Assembly: GCA_002441395.1 (NCBI GenBank)
Contig: DJVZ01000048.1
Span: 28,431-36,233, forward strand
Source: Spirochaetaceae bacterium UBA6243
Lineage (GTDB): Bacteria > Spirochaetota > Spirochaetia > Treponematales > Rectinemataceae
DNA length: 7,803 bases
Reading direction: 5' to 3'
How positions within the stretch are numbered: position 1 is the stretch's first letter; each line of letters begins with the position of its first letter. The position numbers and the translations under genes are program-made. Positions 1 through 6,989 of the stretch are shown here, one piece after another. The notes under the pieces were generated by a model that had not been told where the DNA came from, did not search any database, and saw only the letters and a program-made list of their open reading frames with translations.

Positions 1-389
1 ATCGGCGCCACCACCGCGCCCGCCGTCAGCACCGACGCGGTCGAACTGCCCGTAATCATCCCCGGCACCATGATGACGAAGGTGAGAAGAATCATCAGTA
101 TCCCGGGCAATTTATTGAATTTCTTGATCACCGCCGCGGTCAGCGCCTCCAGAGCCCCGGAATCCCTGAACCCCGTCATGAACATCATGGCGGTGGCGAT
201 GGTCAATATTGTATCGACATACCCAAAAGTGCCTTCCACCAGGTGCCGCACGGGATCCTGAACGCCACCGGCGAGCGCGCCGGCGACCGCCGCGAGCAGC
301 ATCGACACGGACACAGGCCACTTGAGCGCGAAACAGCCCGCCGCAAATACGCCGACCATCAGAATAAAAAGCCAAAATTCCTGCGACAC
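1..389 (-). CDS. TRAP-like (IT superfamily) large permease, N-terminal part, cut by window edge
   Basis: This gene runs off the left edge, so only about 129 N-terminal residues are visible. They are strongly hydrophobic, with an N-terminal helix (SQEFWLFILMVGVFAAG), a second helix (residues about 23-40), and helices around residues 57-71 and 94-110. The later stretch ending PGMITGSSTASVLTAGA resembles the conserved first half of DctM-type TRAP large permeases, where a similar G-S-S region follows an ILAGELMNRSG-like segment; here the corresponding part reads MMFMTGFRDSGAL. The family moves organic acids or similar solutes across the inner membrane. I chose the GTG at 389-387 because a GAGG Shine-Dalgarno lies 7 nt upstream and the start falls 11 nt after the DUF6305 stop, so the two genes are very probably one operon. 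The substrate is unknown. A DcuC- or GntP-like carrier is the main alternative. Confidence 0.72.
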   Translation of the reverse strand, partial: MSQEFWLFILMVGVFAAGCFALKWPVSVSMLLAAVAGALAGGVQDPVRHLVEGTFGYVDTILTIATAMMFMTGFRDSGALEALTAAVIKKFNKLPGILMILLTFVIMVPGMITGSSTASVLTAGAVVAP

Positions 390-400
390 GTTACGCCTCG

Positions 401-973
401 CTATTTCGTAAAGGCCGCAGCCAGAGGCTCGCCGACCTGCGAGATTTTCTGAACAGTATCGAGCGGGATCTTCGTCCCGCACAGCTTCGTGAAGAGACCA
501 TCGTTGTTGCCTTCCTCAACGACGATGAAATAGTCGCAATAAGGGACCGCCGCGTTGATGAAGCGATCGGACAGCTCGCCGCGCCGCGCTTCGCCGCCGA
601 TGTGCAGACCGATGATCTTCATGCCGCGCTTTTTGGCTTCGGTGAGTAATGCTTTTGTCCGCTCCAGCTCCGCGTCCGCGGAAATACCGGCCGCGCCAAG
701 CCCCTTCGACGACCCGCCGACGACGATGATGAGCGTCTTGGCATTCGCGCTGGCAAGGCCCTGGGCTTTTACAAGCGAATCCATGGTAAAGCTCAATTTT
801 GCCCTGCCCATAATCGCCTTTGCCATCTCGACATCCGCGCTCTGCCCCACCGAAGTGAGGAGCGCGGGCTGCGCCGCGATCGGCGCTTTCAGATTATATG
901 CCGCGAGAGACAGAGGCAGGCATGCCGCCATCACCGCCGCGACTATAATAACAATTCTTCCGGAACGTTTCAT
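401..973 (-). CDS. DUF6305 family exported protein
   Basis: This 190-residue protein has an N-terminal export signal (MKR, then a hydrophobic run at about 7-24 with likely cleavage near SLAA). A Cys at residue 18 in MAAC is a non-canonical lipobox, so a lipoprotein is possible. The rest reads as one small alpha/beta domain with glycine-rich loops: LLTSVGQSADVEM (38-50), VVGGSSKGLGAAG (84-96), HIGGEARRGELSD (124-136) and VVEEGNNDGLFT (151-162). I recognise these as the hallmark of DUF6305, a family of unknown function that I recall beside TRAP-like permeases. The ATG is preceded by AAAGAGG at 5 nt spacing. The permease starts 11 nt after its stop. A role as an extracytoplasmic partner or substrate-binding subunit of that permease is inference; no catalytic motif is evident. 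The family call rests on recalled motifs, not a search. Confidence 0.82.
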   Translation of the reverse strand: MKRSGRIVIIVAAVMAACLPLSLAAYNLKAPIAAQPALLTSVGQSADVEMAKAIMGRAKLSFTMDSLVKAQGLASANAKTLIIVVGGSSKGLGAAGISADAELERTKALLTEAKKRGMKIIGLHIGGEARRGELSDRFINAAVPYCDYFIVVEEGNNDGLFTKLCGTKIPLDTVQKISQVGEPLAAAFTK

Positions 974-1019
974 AAAAACCTCTTTCCGTGCGCGAATATC
1001 CGCACCACAAGCTTCAACT

Positions 1020-1053
1020 AAAAACAGCCGGCCACGTATGCGGCGGCCGGCTG
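1020..1053 (-). terminator. Intrinsic terminator after ggt
   Basis: On the minus strand a perfect 9-bp GC-rich stem (CAGCCGGCC pairing with GGCCGGCTG, arms 1053-1045 and 1033-1025) encloses an 11-nt loop. It is followed directly by a TTTTT tract at 1024-1020. It lies 55 nt past the ggt stop and 47 nt before the DUF6305 start, so it should end most ggt transcripts and separate ggt from the DUF6305-permease pair. No convincing separate promoter is visible in the 47 nt that follow, so partial read-through is possible. Confidence 0.85.
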
Positions 1054-1107
1054 GACATTACCAAGACAGCACAGACAGCGCGTGCCGCCTACTTAAGATC
1101 CTATCAC

Positions 1108-2793
1108 TCAGAACGCGGCAGCCTGTCCGTCGCGGCGTGGATCCGCGCCGCCATAGAGCAGCCCCTCGTCATAATCGTAGACGATCGCGTGCACACCGCC
1201 GAAATAGGCGTCCCAGTCGCCGCGGATATTGACATTGTGTCCCAGTTTCTTGACGCCTTCGAGCGCGCTGACCGGATAGCGGCCCTCAAGCTGCAGATCG
1301 CCGGAAGCGGCCTGGTACACGCGCGGAGCCAGAATCGCCTCCTGAATCGGGAAACCGAAATCGATGACATTGGAAATGACCTGCGCGACGGTCGGGAATA
1401 TGCGGGTGGCGCCGGGCGAGCCAATCGTCATGAAGGAACGGCCCTGCGGATCGAGGACGAGCGTCGGGCTCATGCTGGAGAGCGGGCGCTTGCCGGGCTC
1501 GACGGAGTTGACCGAACCGGGAGTCGCCACAAAATCGTCCATCTCGTCGTTCATGATGAATCCCCATCCGGGAATCACGACGCCGGAACCGAAGAAGTAG
1601 TTGATCGTCTTGGTGACCGCGACCATGTTCCCTTCCTTGTCCATCACGGAGAAGTGGGTGGTGGAGCCGGACTCGTACTTGTAGGGATCGCCGGCCTGCG
1701 GAGGATTCATCGACGCGTTCAGATCGATCCGGGCGGCCTGTTCTTTCGCGTAGTCCTTGCTGGTGAGCCCCGCGAGCGGCACTTTGACGAAGTCGGTGTC
1801 GCCCATGTACTTCGAGCGGTCGGCAAATGTCAGCTTGAGAATTTCGGACCACAGGTGAGCGGCCTGCGGGGTCTCGAAGCCGATCTTCTTCACATCGAAG
1901 TTCTCGAGGATATTGAGAATCTCGACGAGGTGCGTGCCGCCGGACGAAGCGGGAGGCACGGAATATACCTTATAGCCGCGATAGTCGCCCTCGACCGCCT
2001 TGCGGATTTTTACCTGATAATTCGCAAGATCATCGAGGGTAATGATACCGCCGCGCTTCTGGACTTCGTCGACAATGGCCTGGGCGATTTCGCCTTTGTA
2101 GACGGCATCCTCGCCTTCCTTGACAATCTTCGCGAGAGTCTTGGCGAGATCGGGGTTGTAGATCACATCGCCAACCTCATAGGGAAGTCCGTCTTTCAGA
2201 TAAATCTGGGCACCGTTCTCGTATTGGACGAGCTTTCCGAAGTTGTCTTTGGTGATCGATTCCAGATTGACCGTCACGGGAATACCCTGGAGCGCCCACT
2301 GGATAGCCGGCTGAATGATGTCGGCGCGGGTCAGTTTGCCTGAGCCGTAGTGCTCGAGCGCATAGAGGAGCCCTTTTACCTCGCCGGGGACGCCAACCGA
2401 AAGCCCTCCTTCATAGGTCGACTTCGGAATGACCTTTCCGTCGGAGCCGAGATACATCGTGGGCGTGGCTTTGCCCGGTGCCATTTCGCGGAAATCGATG
2501 ACGACCGGTTCGGCCATGTCTTTCATCTTGATGATCATGAAACCACCGCCGCCGACACCAGTTGCGTTCGGCTCAAGGACACCGAGCGCGAAACCAGTGG
2601 CTACCGCCGCGTCGACGGCGTTGCCGCCCTTCTTCAGAATATCGATACCGACCTGCGACGCTTCCGGCTTCGCCGCGGCGACAACACCATTCGCTCCCAC
2701 TGCCGCACGTCCATAGAGGTTGACTGGCAGCTGTGCCGAGACGGCGCCGAGCGCTGCGACGAACAACACCAACGCGAGCGTGAGTCTTTTCAT
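1108..2793 (-). CDS. ggt: Gamma-glutamyltransferase (glutathione hydrolase), secreted
   Basis: This 561-residue enzyme cleaves the gamma-glutamyl bond of glutathione and other gamma-glutamyl compounds, transferring glutamate to water or to an acceptor amine. A Sec signal peptide (residues 1-20, cleavage VSA/Q) places it in the periplasm or outside. Like the family, it should be made as a proenzyme that self-cleaves before Thr378 in GSTTHFSVMD, giving a large subunit (about 21-377) and a small subunit (378-561) with Thr378 as nucleophile. Residues matching E. coli GGT are Arg102 (FREMAP; E. coli R114), Asn398 (N411), Glu417 (Q430), Asp420 (D433), Ser439-Ser440 in PLSSMSP (S462-S463) and Gly461 in GSPGATRI (G483). 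The stretch between MDDF and KRPLSS is about 10 residues shorter than in E. coli, so the active-site lid loop is missing, as in Bacillus GGT. The ATG has a GGGAGG ribosome site at 5 nt. It has its own promoter upstream and a terminator downstream. Confidence 0.96.
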   Translation of the reverse strand: MKRLTLALVLFVAALGAVSAQLPVNLYGRAAVGANGVVAAAKPEASQVGIDILKKGGNAVDAAVATGFALGVLEPNATGVGGGGFMIIKMKDMAEPVVIDFREMAPGKATPTMYLGSDGKVIPKSTYEGGLSVGVPGEVKGLLYALEHYGSGKLTRADIIQPAIQWALQGIPVTVNLESITKDNFGKLVQYENGAQIYLKDGLPYEVGDVIYNPDLAKTLAKIVKEGEDAVYKGEIAQAIVDEVQKRGGIITLDDLANYQVKIRKAVEGDYRGYKVYSVPPASSGGTHLVEILNILENFDVKKIGFETPQAAHLWSEILKLTFADRSKYMGDTDFVKVPLAGLTSKDYAKEQAARIDLNASMNPPQAGDPYKYESGSTTHFSVMDKEGNMVAVTKTINYFFGSGVVIPGWGFIMNDEMDDFVATPGSVNSVEPGKRPLSSMSPTLVLDPQGRSFMTIGSPGATRIFPTVAQVISNVIDFGFPIQEAILAPRVYQAASGDLQLEGRYPVSALEGVKKLGHNVNIRGDWDAYFGGVHAIVYDYDEGLLYGGADPRRDGQAAAF

Positions 2794-2840
2794 GTGTACC
2801 TCCCATTCATTTTCTTTTAGAAAAAAAACTTAGTTTTTGT

Positions 2841-2869
2841 ATTTTCTTACATTTTCAATACGGTGTCAA
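2841..2869 (-). promoter_or_regulatory. Sigma70-type promoter for ggt
   Basis: On the minus strand a perfect -35 box TTGACA (2869-2864) is followed after 17 nt by GAAAAT (2846-2841), matching 4 of 6 bases of the -10 consensus. It lies in a very AT-rich 83-bp gap between the DUF4230-like gene and ggt, with the -35 beginning 7 nt after the upstream stop codon. Transcription would start near 2834, giving a leader of about 40 nt ahead of ggt. Found by inspection only. Confidence 0.6.
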
Positions 2870-2876
2870 TCTTTTA

Positions 2877-3539
2877 TTACTGATTCTGTCCGGTTTTCTG
2901 GAGCCGCCCAAGCTGAACTTCAATGAGGACAGGCTTCCCAAGATGAGCCGATTCACAGAATGTACCGGCAAAACGCCTCACCCCATCCTCAATGACAGCT
3001 CGTACGGCGGGCTCCTCAAGAGTCGCCTTCGCGCGTACCAAGAGGTCATTCGAAAGCTCGTCCTGCATGCGCGCGGCCTCTTCCTTGAGTCTGAACATCG
3101 TATTTGTAAGAAGATTCGAATTTTCCGTGACAATTTCGATAGTATCCGTATGCACCGCCGGCAGAAGACAATCGGGCGCGGGAGTCGAGATCACAAGTTT
3201 ACGCGCTCTGGCGTCCCACTGAATCGACCAGGCCGAAGGGTCCGAAGCGGGAATGACATAGGTTATATCGGCCATCGCGCTCAGGCGAATTTTCGCTTTG
3301 ATATTGAATATTGCGAGCAGTTTAGCGGTGAATTCCTTCGAAGCCTCGTAGCGCTCCTGCGTGGTCGCGGCAACCACCATCGACTGCGGCTCGAGTTTCT
3401 CCAGGTAGAGTGTAAACTGCGATTGTACATCGGGCTGAGAACGCGCCAACACCTGCACGACGACCACCGTGACGATTGCAAGCACGAGTGTCGCTATGAA
3501 CAGGAGCACAACTGGCTTAGAAAGGCGTACACGGTCCAT
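2877..3539 (-). CDS. Membrane-anchored DUF4230-like protein
   Basis: This 220-residue protein has one N-terminal membrane helix (about residues 9-31, preceded by Arg/Lys at 3, 5 and 8) and a periplasmic or extracellular remainder. The body has a beta-rich part (KIRLSAMADITYVIPASD at 83-100, then SIQWDARARKLVISTPAPD at 105-123). A long, charged, probably helical region follows (about 144-192, possibly coiled coil), then a final beta segment (VLIEVQLGRL). The order of an I-T-Y-V segment, a short turn, a K-L-V-I-S-T-P-A-P segment and a long helix resembles DUF4230, a family of unknown function; this is recall and tentative. Its ATG lies 3 nt after the stop of the C69 peptidase, and its GGGGAG ribosome site is inside the last codons of that gene, so the two should be translationally coupled. 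No function can be assigned. A membrane-bound partner of the peptidase is possible but unsupported beyond the coupling. Confidence 0.75.
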   Translation of the reverse strand: MDRVRLSKPVVLLFIATLVLAIVTVVVVQVLARSQPDVQSQFTLYLEKLEPQSMVVAATTQERYEASKEFTAKLLAIFNIKAKIRLSAMADITYVIPASDPSAWSIQWDARARKLVISTPAPDCLLPAVHTDTIEIVTENSNLLTNTMFRLKEEAARMQDELSNDLLVRAKATLEEPAVRAVIEDGVRRFAGTFCESAHLGKPVLIEVQLGRLQKTGQNQ

Positions 3540-3542
3540 TGT

Positions 3543-4853
3543 TCAATCTCCCCAGCGATCCTCCCATTCTCCCACAATCGCGGCAACCTCATTGGCATAG
3601 ACGGAGAGGACGCGTTCCGGAGAAGATTTTTCCTTCAAGATTGAACCGAAAGCCTGACGCGCAACCTTGATGATCGATTTTTGCGCTTCATTCCTCGATT
3701 GCACAAAAGCTTCCTGATTCGAGAGCCCCAGATGGTGCGAGCGTTCAACCCAGGTTTTGCGCGCGCGCCAGTAGGCATACCACTCATCCGCCTTTGTCTC
3801 GCCAGCAAACGGTTTCCATAGTGAATGGAATCGGCCGTCCTTCAGAATCGCCGGCTTGTACAGCGACACGCAGGGATACGAGCTGTTCGTATACCATACA
3901 ATCACTCCGCCAGGCAGATATTCCACCGCCATTGACGCCGTCGTCGCGCTCTTTGGGAACAACCCCGGATGTACGCAGAGATTCTTCATGCGATTGAGAA
4001 ACGGGCCGGGCTTCGGCGCTCCCTCGTGGGAACGTAAAAGCGAAAACAGCGCTTCCATTCCCGCCCTCGCACCTGATACAGAGGACGCATCTCCAGTCCC
4101 TGCTCCGCTCGCCGCCAGCCGCATCAGCCCTCCCAGCGAATTCGACCTCCGTTGCTCACCCTTTGTAAAGAAAAGATATTTCGCATCTTCCACATGTTTT
4201 TTCCAGGAATTGCGCTGCCCCTTGCGCCCGGGGTCAGCTTCGTCAGAACACGCGGCCCGCTCATTGACGGGAGCAATCTCTTTTCGGGTCTGCGTGTCGA
4301 GGCGCTTGTAATCATCTTCGATACAATAGGCGTTGGAGATCGCGTCCGCAACCATGGCTTTGCGCCAGGCCCAGCGCTTGCCCGCGGTTTCGATGATGTA
4401 CGCTTCCTCGGGGTCCGCGGCAAGAAAACTGTTATTGTAGACGAGCTTGCCTTTGTATGCCCCATTTCCGCCCTGAGGATATTTCTCGACAAATGAAGTG
4501 ATGAAGTCCACCGCCTCTTTTGCCGTGGCACAGGCGGAAAGCGCCGCCCTGAGGATATCCATGCCGAGCACGCCATTTTCGTCCGGTTTGAAACGCGAGA
4601 AAACCGCCTCGTTTCCTATTGCAAGACCTTTGCTGTTGATGCCCATTTCGCCACCACTCATCCATGACGGCTTGGAAAGCAGCATCGCAAAGCCTTCATC
4701 CGAAAATCCGATTCCTTCTCTTATAAAAGTTGTGCCCGGTTCGCGTGGCGGAAGATGCACAAGAGCCTGGGGTTCTTCAGGGTCTCGGTCCGAATTCTTG
4801 CCAAAAATGAGAGGTTTGCCTGCACTATCGTGCAGAACAAGGGTATCACACAT
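3543..4853 (-). CDS. C69-family (secernin/PepD-like) N-terminal-nucleophile peptidase
   Basis: From the ATG at 4853 this is a 436-residue cytoplasmic protein with no signal peptide. It begins MCDTLVLHDSAGKPLIFGKN and continues SDRDPEEPQAL. Secernins and C69 dipeptidases start this way, and removal of Met1 exposes Cys2 as the nucleophile. Other matching parts are SWMSGGEMGINSKGLAIGNE (63-82), LVYNNSFLAADPEEAYIIET (137-156), SNAYCIEDDY (173-182), CVHPG (293-297) and TTASMAVEYLPG (304-315). The family hydrolyses amide bonds in small peptides; some members are dipeptidases, while secernins have other or unknown roles, so the exact substrate is open. An in-frame TTG 63 nt further upstream is possible but would bury Cys2, so I reject it. 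The ribosome site GAGGAGGT lies 11 nt before the chosen ATG, a rather long spacing. The DUF4230-like gene follows 3 nt after the stop. Confidence 0.88.
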   Translation of the reverse strand: MCDTLVLHDSAGKPLIFGKNSDRDPEEPQALVHLPPREPGTTFIREGIGFSDEGFAMLLSKPSWMSGGEMGINSKGLAIGNEAVFSRFKPDENGVLGMDILRAALSACATAKEAVDFITSFVEKYPQGGNGAYKGKLVYNNSFLAADPEEAYIIETAGKRWAWRKAMVADAISNAYCIEDDYKRLDTQTRKEIAPVNERAACSDEADPGRKGQRNSWKKHVEDAKYLFFTKGEQRRSNSLGGLMRLAASGAGTGDASSVSGARAGMEALFSLLRSHEGAPKPGPFLNRMKNLCVHPGLFPKSATTASMAVEYLPGGVIVWYTNSSYPCVSLYKPAILKDGRFHSLWKPFAGETKADEWYAYWRARKTWVERSHHLGLSNQEAFVQSRNEAQKSIIKVARQAFGSILKEKSSPERVLSVYANEVAAIVGEWEDRWGD

Positions 4854-4965
4854 GGGCTTGCATACCTCCTCGGGTGTATTCCCCTGGTGCAAGTCAACAA
4901 CACTATGGTATATCAACTCTCAATATTCACGCAAGCTGAAAAGTCTGGTATTCTGAAGGACAATG
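4854..4965. promoter_or_regulatory. Divergent intergenic region between the two operons
   Basis: These 112 bp must carry the leaders, and probably the promoters, of both the minus-strand C69-DUF4230 pair and the plus-strand TPR operon. No consensus promoter stands out. On the minus strand, TTGCGT (about 4936-4931) with TACCAT 18 nt downstream is a weak candidate. A 6-bp inverted repeat (CTTGCA at 4857-4862, TGCAAG at 4888-4893) encloses the C69 ribosome site GAGGAGGT (4871-4864). On the plus strand GAAGGA (4955-4960) is the ribosome site for the TPR gene. Confidence 0.45.
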
Positions 4966-5853
4966 ATGGTTACCGAAAGACACTTTACTGCGCTCCGGAG
5001 CATCGCGCTCGCATCTTTAGCCATTCTCATTGCGGCAAACTCGTTTGTCTCTGCCCAAACCCAGCCCTCACCCCCAAAAAATCCATCCTCGGTCGGTGAT
5101 TTTCAACTGAATAACGCAGGGGCTCTCGCGAAAAACCAGGACATTTTACCAGGAGTCCCCTTCCCGCCGGCAATGAGCCAGAGTGCGGTACAGGCTTTTT
5201 TTGAGCTTCGCGACAGTGTGTACAGTGGCGTTGCCCCGGAATCCGTCGACGCACAAGCAACCTCACTGTTGAAAAGCATTGGCGGGCAGCAGCTTTCAGA
5301 GAACGATCGGGCATTGCTCGAAGCGCGCATTGCGTATCTCGCCGGGCGTTCCTGGAACGATCATAAAAATAAAAAGAAAGCAGCGCCATGGTTCGAGCGG
5401 GCCGTCGATGCCGCCCACACCATGATCGCGCTTGACGGAGAAACGCCAACCGCTCTCGTCGCGCTCGCGGAACCTCTGGGCGAACTCAGCCTTCTGAAAG
5501 ATCTGGGATTTTTAGTCAGCAATGGACCGAAAGTAGGTCAGTACGCAAACAAGGCGCTGGAATCCGAGCCGCGGAATATCAAGGCATGGCTTTTGAAAGC
5601 GAGTGCGCTTGCCTATCCGCCGCCGATCTGGGGCGGAAATTATAAAAAGGCGCTGGAAACCTATGCCGCCATTCTGCCAATGGCCGAGACCGGTCTGCCA
5701 AAAGACGTGCTTTTCGACATCCGCGTCGGTATTGCCACCGCATACGCCAACCTCAAGCTTTCGGAACACGCGGCATGGTGGTTCAAAGCGGCGCTCGAGC
5801 TATATCCTCAGAATCCATATGCAAAAAGCGAATTGGAGAAACTGGCACCATGA
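4966..5853 (+). CDS. Exported TPR-repeat protein, TatT-like
   Basis: This 295-residue protein has an N-terminal Sec signal (hydrophobic run about 11-29, cleavage FVSA/Q after residue 30). A low-complexity Pro/Ser/Gln linker follows (31-42). From about residue 75 the protein is helical with TPR-like repeats. The clearest is at the C-terminus (AYANLKLSEHAAWWFKAALE, then LYPQNPYAKSELEKL, 259-293); others lie near 130-160 and 188-216. The segment AYPPPIWGGNYKKALETYAA (216-235) is a distinctive PP-x-x-G-G-x-x-KAL signature that I associate with TatT-like TPR proteins of TRAP-associated systems and with spirochaetal TPR proteins. That assignment is tentative. Two ATGs are adjacent (4963 and 4966); GAAGGA lies 2 nt from the first and 5 nt from the second, so I chose the second. 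The stop overlaps the next gene's start (ATGA). A scaffold or binding role in the periplasm is likely, but the partner is unknown. Confidence 0.82.
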   Translation: MVTERHFTALRSIALASLAILIAANSFVSAQTQPSPPKNPSSVGDFQLNNAGALAKNQDILPGVPFPPAMSQSAVQAFFELRDSVYSGVAPESVDAQATSLLKSIGGQQLSENDRALLEARIAYLAGRSWNDHKNKKKAAPWFERAVDAAHTMIALDGETPTALVALAEPLGELSLLKDLGFLVSNGPKVGQYANKALESEPRNIKAWLLKASALAYPPPIWGGNYKKALETYAAILPMAETGLPKDVLFDIRVGIATAYANLKLSEHAAWWFKAALELYPQNPYAKSELEKLAP

Positions 5854-6989
5854 GTACTACAATCCTCACCGTGTATGGAGTGATCACTTTTGCCGCCTGC
5901 GTGTTTTTCTTTTTTATCACAGTATCGAACATATTATGGCTCGTGCACACGCTCGGTACCGAGCCCAAACAAGCAGGCCCCCCGGTGGCGGTACTCATAC
6001 CTGCGCGCAACGAAGCGCTGCGCATTCGTCCCTGTCTCGATTCGCTGCTTCAGCAGGACTACAACTCCTATCAAATCTATGTGATCGACGACAATTCGAC
6101 CGACGAGACCTGGGAAATTCTCAGAGATTACATGCTCCGATTCCCGCGTAAAATCAAAGCTTTCAAAGCCGAGCCGTTGCCTGAAGGCTGGTACGGCAAG
6201 CCCCATGCTCTGCAAGAGCTGTCCAGCCATGTTCAGGAAGACTACATACTATGTACCGATGCGGATACAACCCATACAACGGATTCCATTGGCAAAGCGA
6301 TGGCTGTCGCCGAAAAATACAATGCCGATCTGGTAACCGGCTATGCCCATCATCTCATGCCCACCTTTGCGGAAGCTTCTGTCGTACCTTCGATGTATAT
6401 TCTGACGATGTTCGGCATGCCGCTGTATCTTATTCCGTTTATAAAATCGCCGCTCATCAGCCACGCGATCGGACAGTTCATGCTCTTCAGGCGATCATTC
6501 TTCGAAAGAATCGGCGGTTATGAAAAAGTAAAGCACCAGGCGACGGAAGATGTAAAACTGGCGCGCGTCGTAAAACAGCATGGCGGGAGGATAGCTTTCG
6601 TCGATCTGCGGGATACCGTCGAATGCCGCATGTATTCAACATATCACAAAGCGGTACAGGGGATTGCGAAGAACGCATTCGACTACCTGGGCAAGAATTT
6701 CTTCTTTCTGTTTTTGGGAACCGTTGCGGTGCCGCTCGTCTTTTTCGTCCCGGTTATTGTGTTGTTTGTAAACATTCCCTGGCTCGGGCCCGCCCTTCCT
6801 TTCCTCAAGGCATCGGCAATCATCACCTTCTATACATGGGCTCTCGAAACCATCGATCGCCGCCTGCCATGGTACGTGCCGTTTATCTATCCGCTCATAT
6901 TTGTAAATACTCTGTCGGCGCTCTGGCGCGGCTTCCGTCTGGTGAACAAAGAAGGCGGCGTCGAGTGGAAAGGCAGAAAAGTAAAATGA
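5850..6989 (+). CDS. Membrane family 2 glycosyltransferase (CrtQ/HpnB-like)
   Basis: This 379-residue enzyme should transfer a sugar from a nucleotide-sugar donor to a lipid-type acceptor on the cytoplasmic face of the membrane. An N-terminal membrane helix (about 6-29) is followed by a GT-A domain. It begins VAVLIPARNEALRIRPCLDS (46-65), with VIDDNSTDETW (78-88; Asp80 and Asp81 in the donor site), LPEGWYGKPHALQ (110-122), the metal-binding TDADT (136-140) and the acceptor-site ATEDVKLA (231-238, Glu233-Asp234). CRMY (259-262) takes the place of the QXXRW motif of processive synthases. Three further hydrophobic stretches (about 284-309, 320-332 and 341-357) anchor the C-terminus. W-Y-G-K-P and a C-terminal VEWKGRKVK are typical of carotenoid glycosyltransferase CrtQ and hopanoid-associated HpnB relatives. 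The acceptor is unknown. An in-frame upstream extension to 5775 overlaps the TPR gene and is unlikely. ATGA overlaps at both ends indicate translational coupling. Confidence 0.92.
   Translation: MSTTILTVYGVITFAACVFFFFITVSNILWLVHTLGTEPKQAGPPVAVLIPARNEALRIRPCLDSLLQQDYNSYQIYVIDDNSTDETWEILRDYMLRFPRKIKAFKAEPLPEGWYGKPHALQELSSHVQEDYILCTDADTTHTTDSIGKAMAVAEKYNADLVTGYAHHLMPTFAEASVVPSMYILTMFGMPLYLIPFIKSPLISHAIGQFMLFRRSFFERIGGYEKVKHQATEDVKLARVVKQHGGRIAFVDLRDTVECRMYSTYHKAVQGIAKNAFDYLGKNFFFLFLGTVAVPLVFFVPVIVLFVNIPWLGPALPFLKASAIITFYTWALETIDRRLPWYVPFIYPLIFVNTLSALWRGFRLVNKEGGVEWKGRKVK

Noticed and set aside
401..1232. Plus-strand open frames opposite the DUF6305 gene, including one of 225 codons at 555-1232
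   Set aside because: They are antisense to a well-supported DUF6305 gene, Arg/Pro/Ser-rich, and lack a ribosome site or domain.
988..2343. A 451-codon open frame on the plus strand, antisense to ggt
   Set aside because: It lies opposite a clear ggt gene, its translation is rich in Arg, Asp, Gly and His with no recognisable domain, and it has no ribosome site. It is a reverse-strand shadow caused by the codon usage of ggt.
2824..2838. AAAAAC/GTTTTT hairpin with 3-nt loop upstream of ggt
   Set aside because: The stem is almost all A-T and lies just after the promoter in an AT-rich leader. It is too weak to call a terminator or riboswitch.
4854..4916. A 21-residue N-terminal extension of the C69 peptidase from a TTG at 4916
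   Set aside because: It would place the nucleophile Cys at residue 23, whereas MCDT at the N-terminus fits the family, and there is a strong GAGGAGGT site upstream of the ATG.
6623..6985. In-frame N-terminal extension of the acyltransferase by 121 residues
   Set aside because: It overlaps the glycosyltransferase in another frame, is Arg-rich and has no homology signal. The ATGA-coupled start at 6986 is better.
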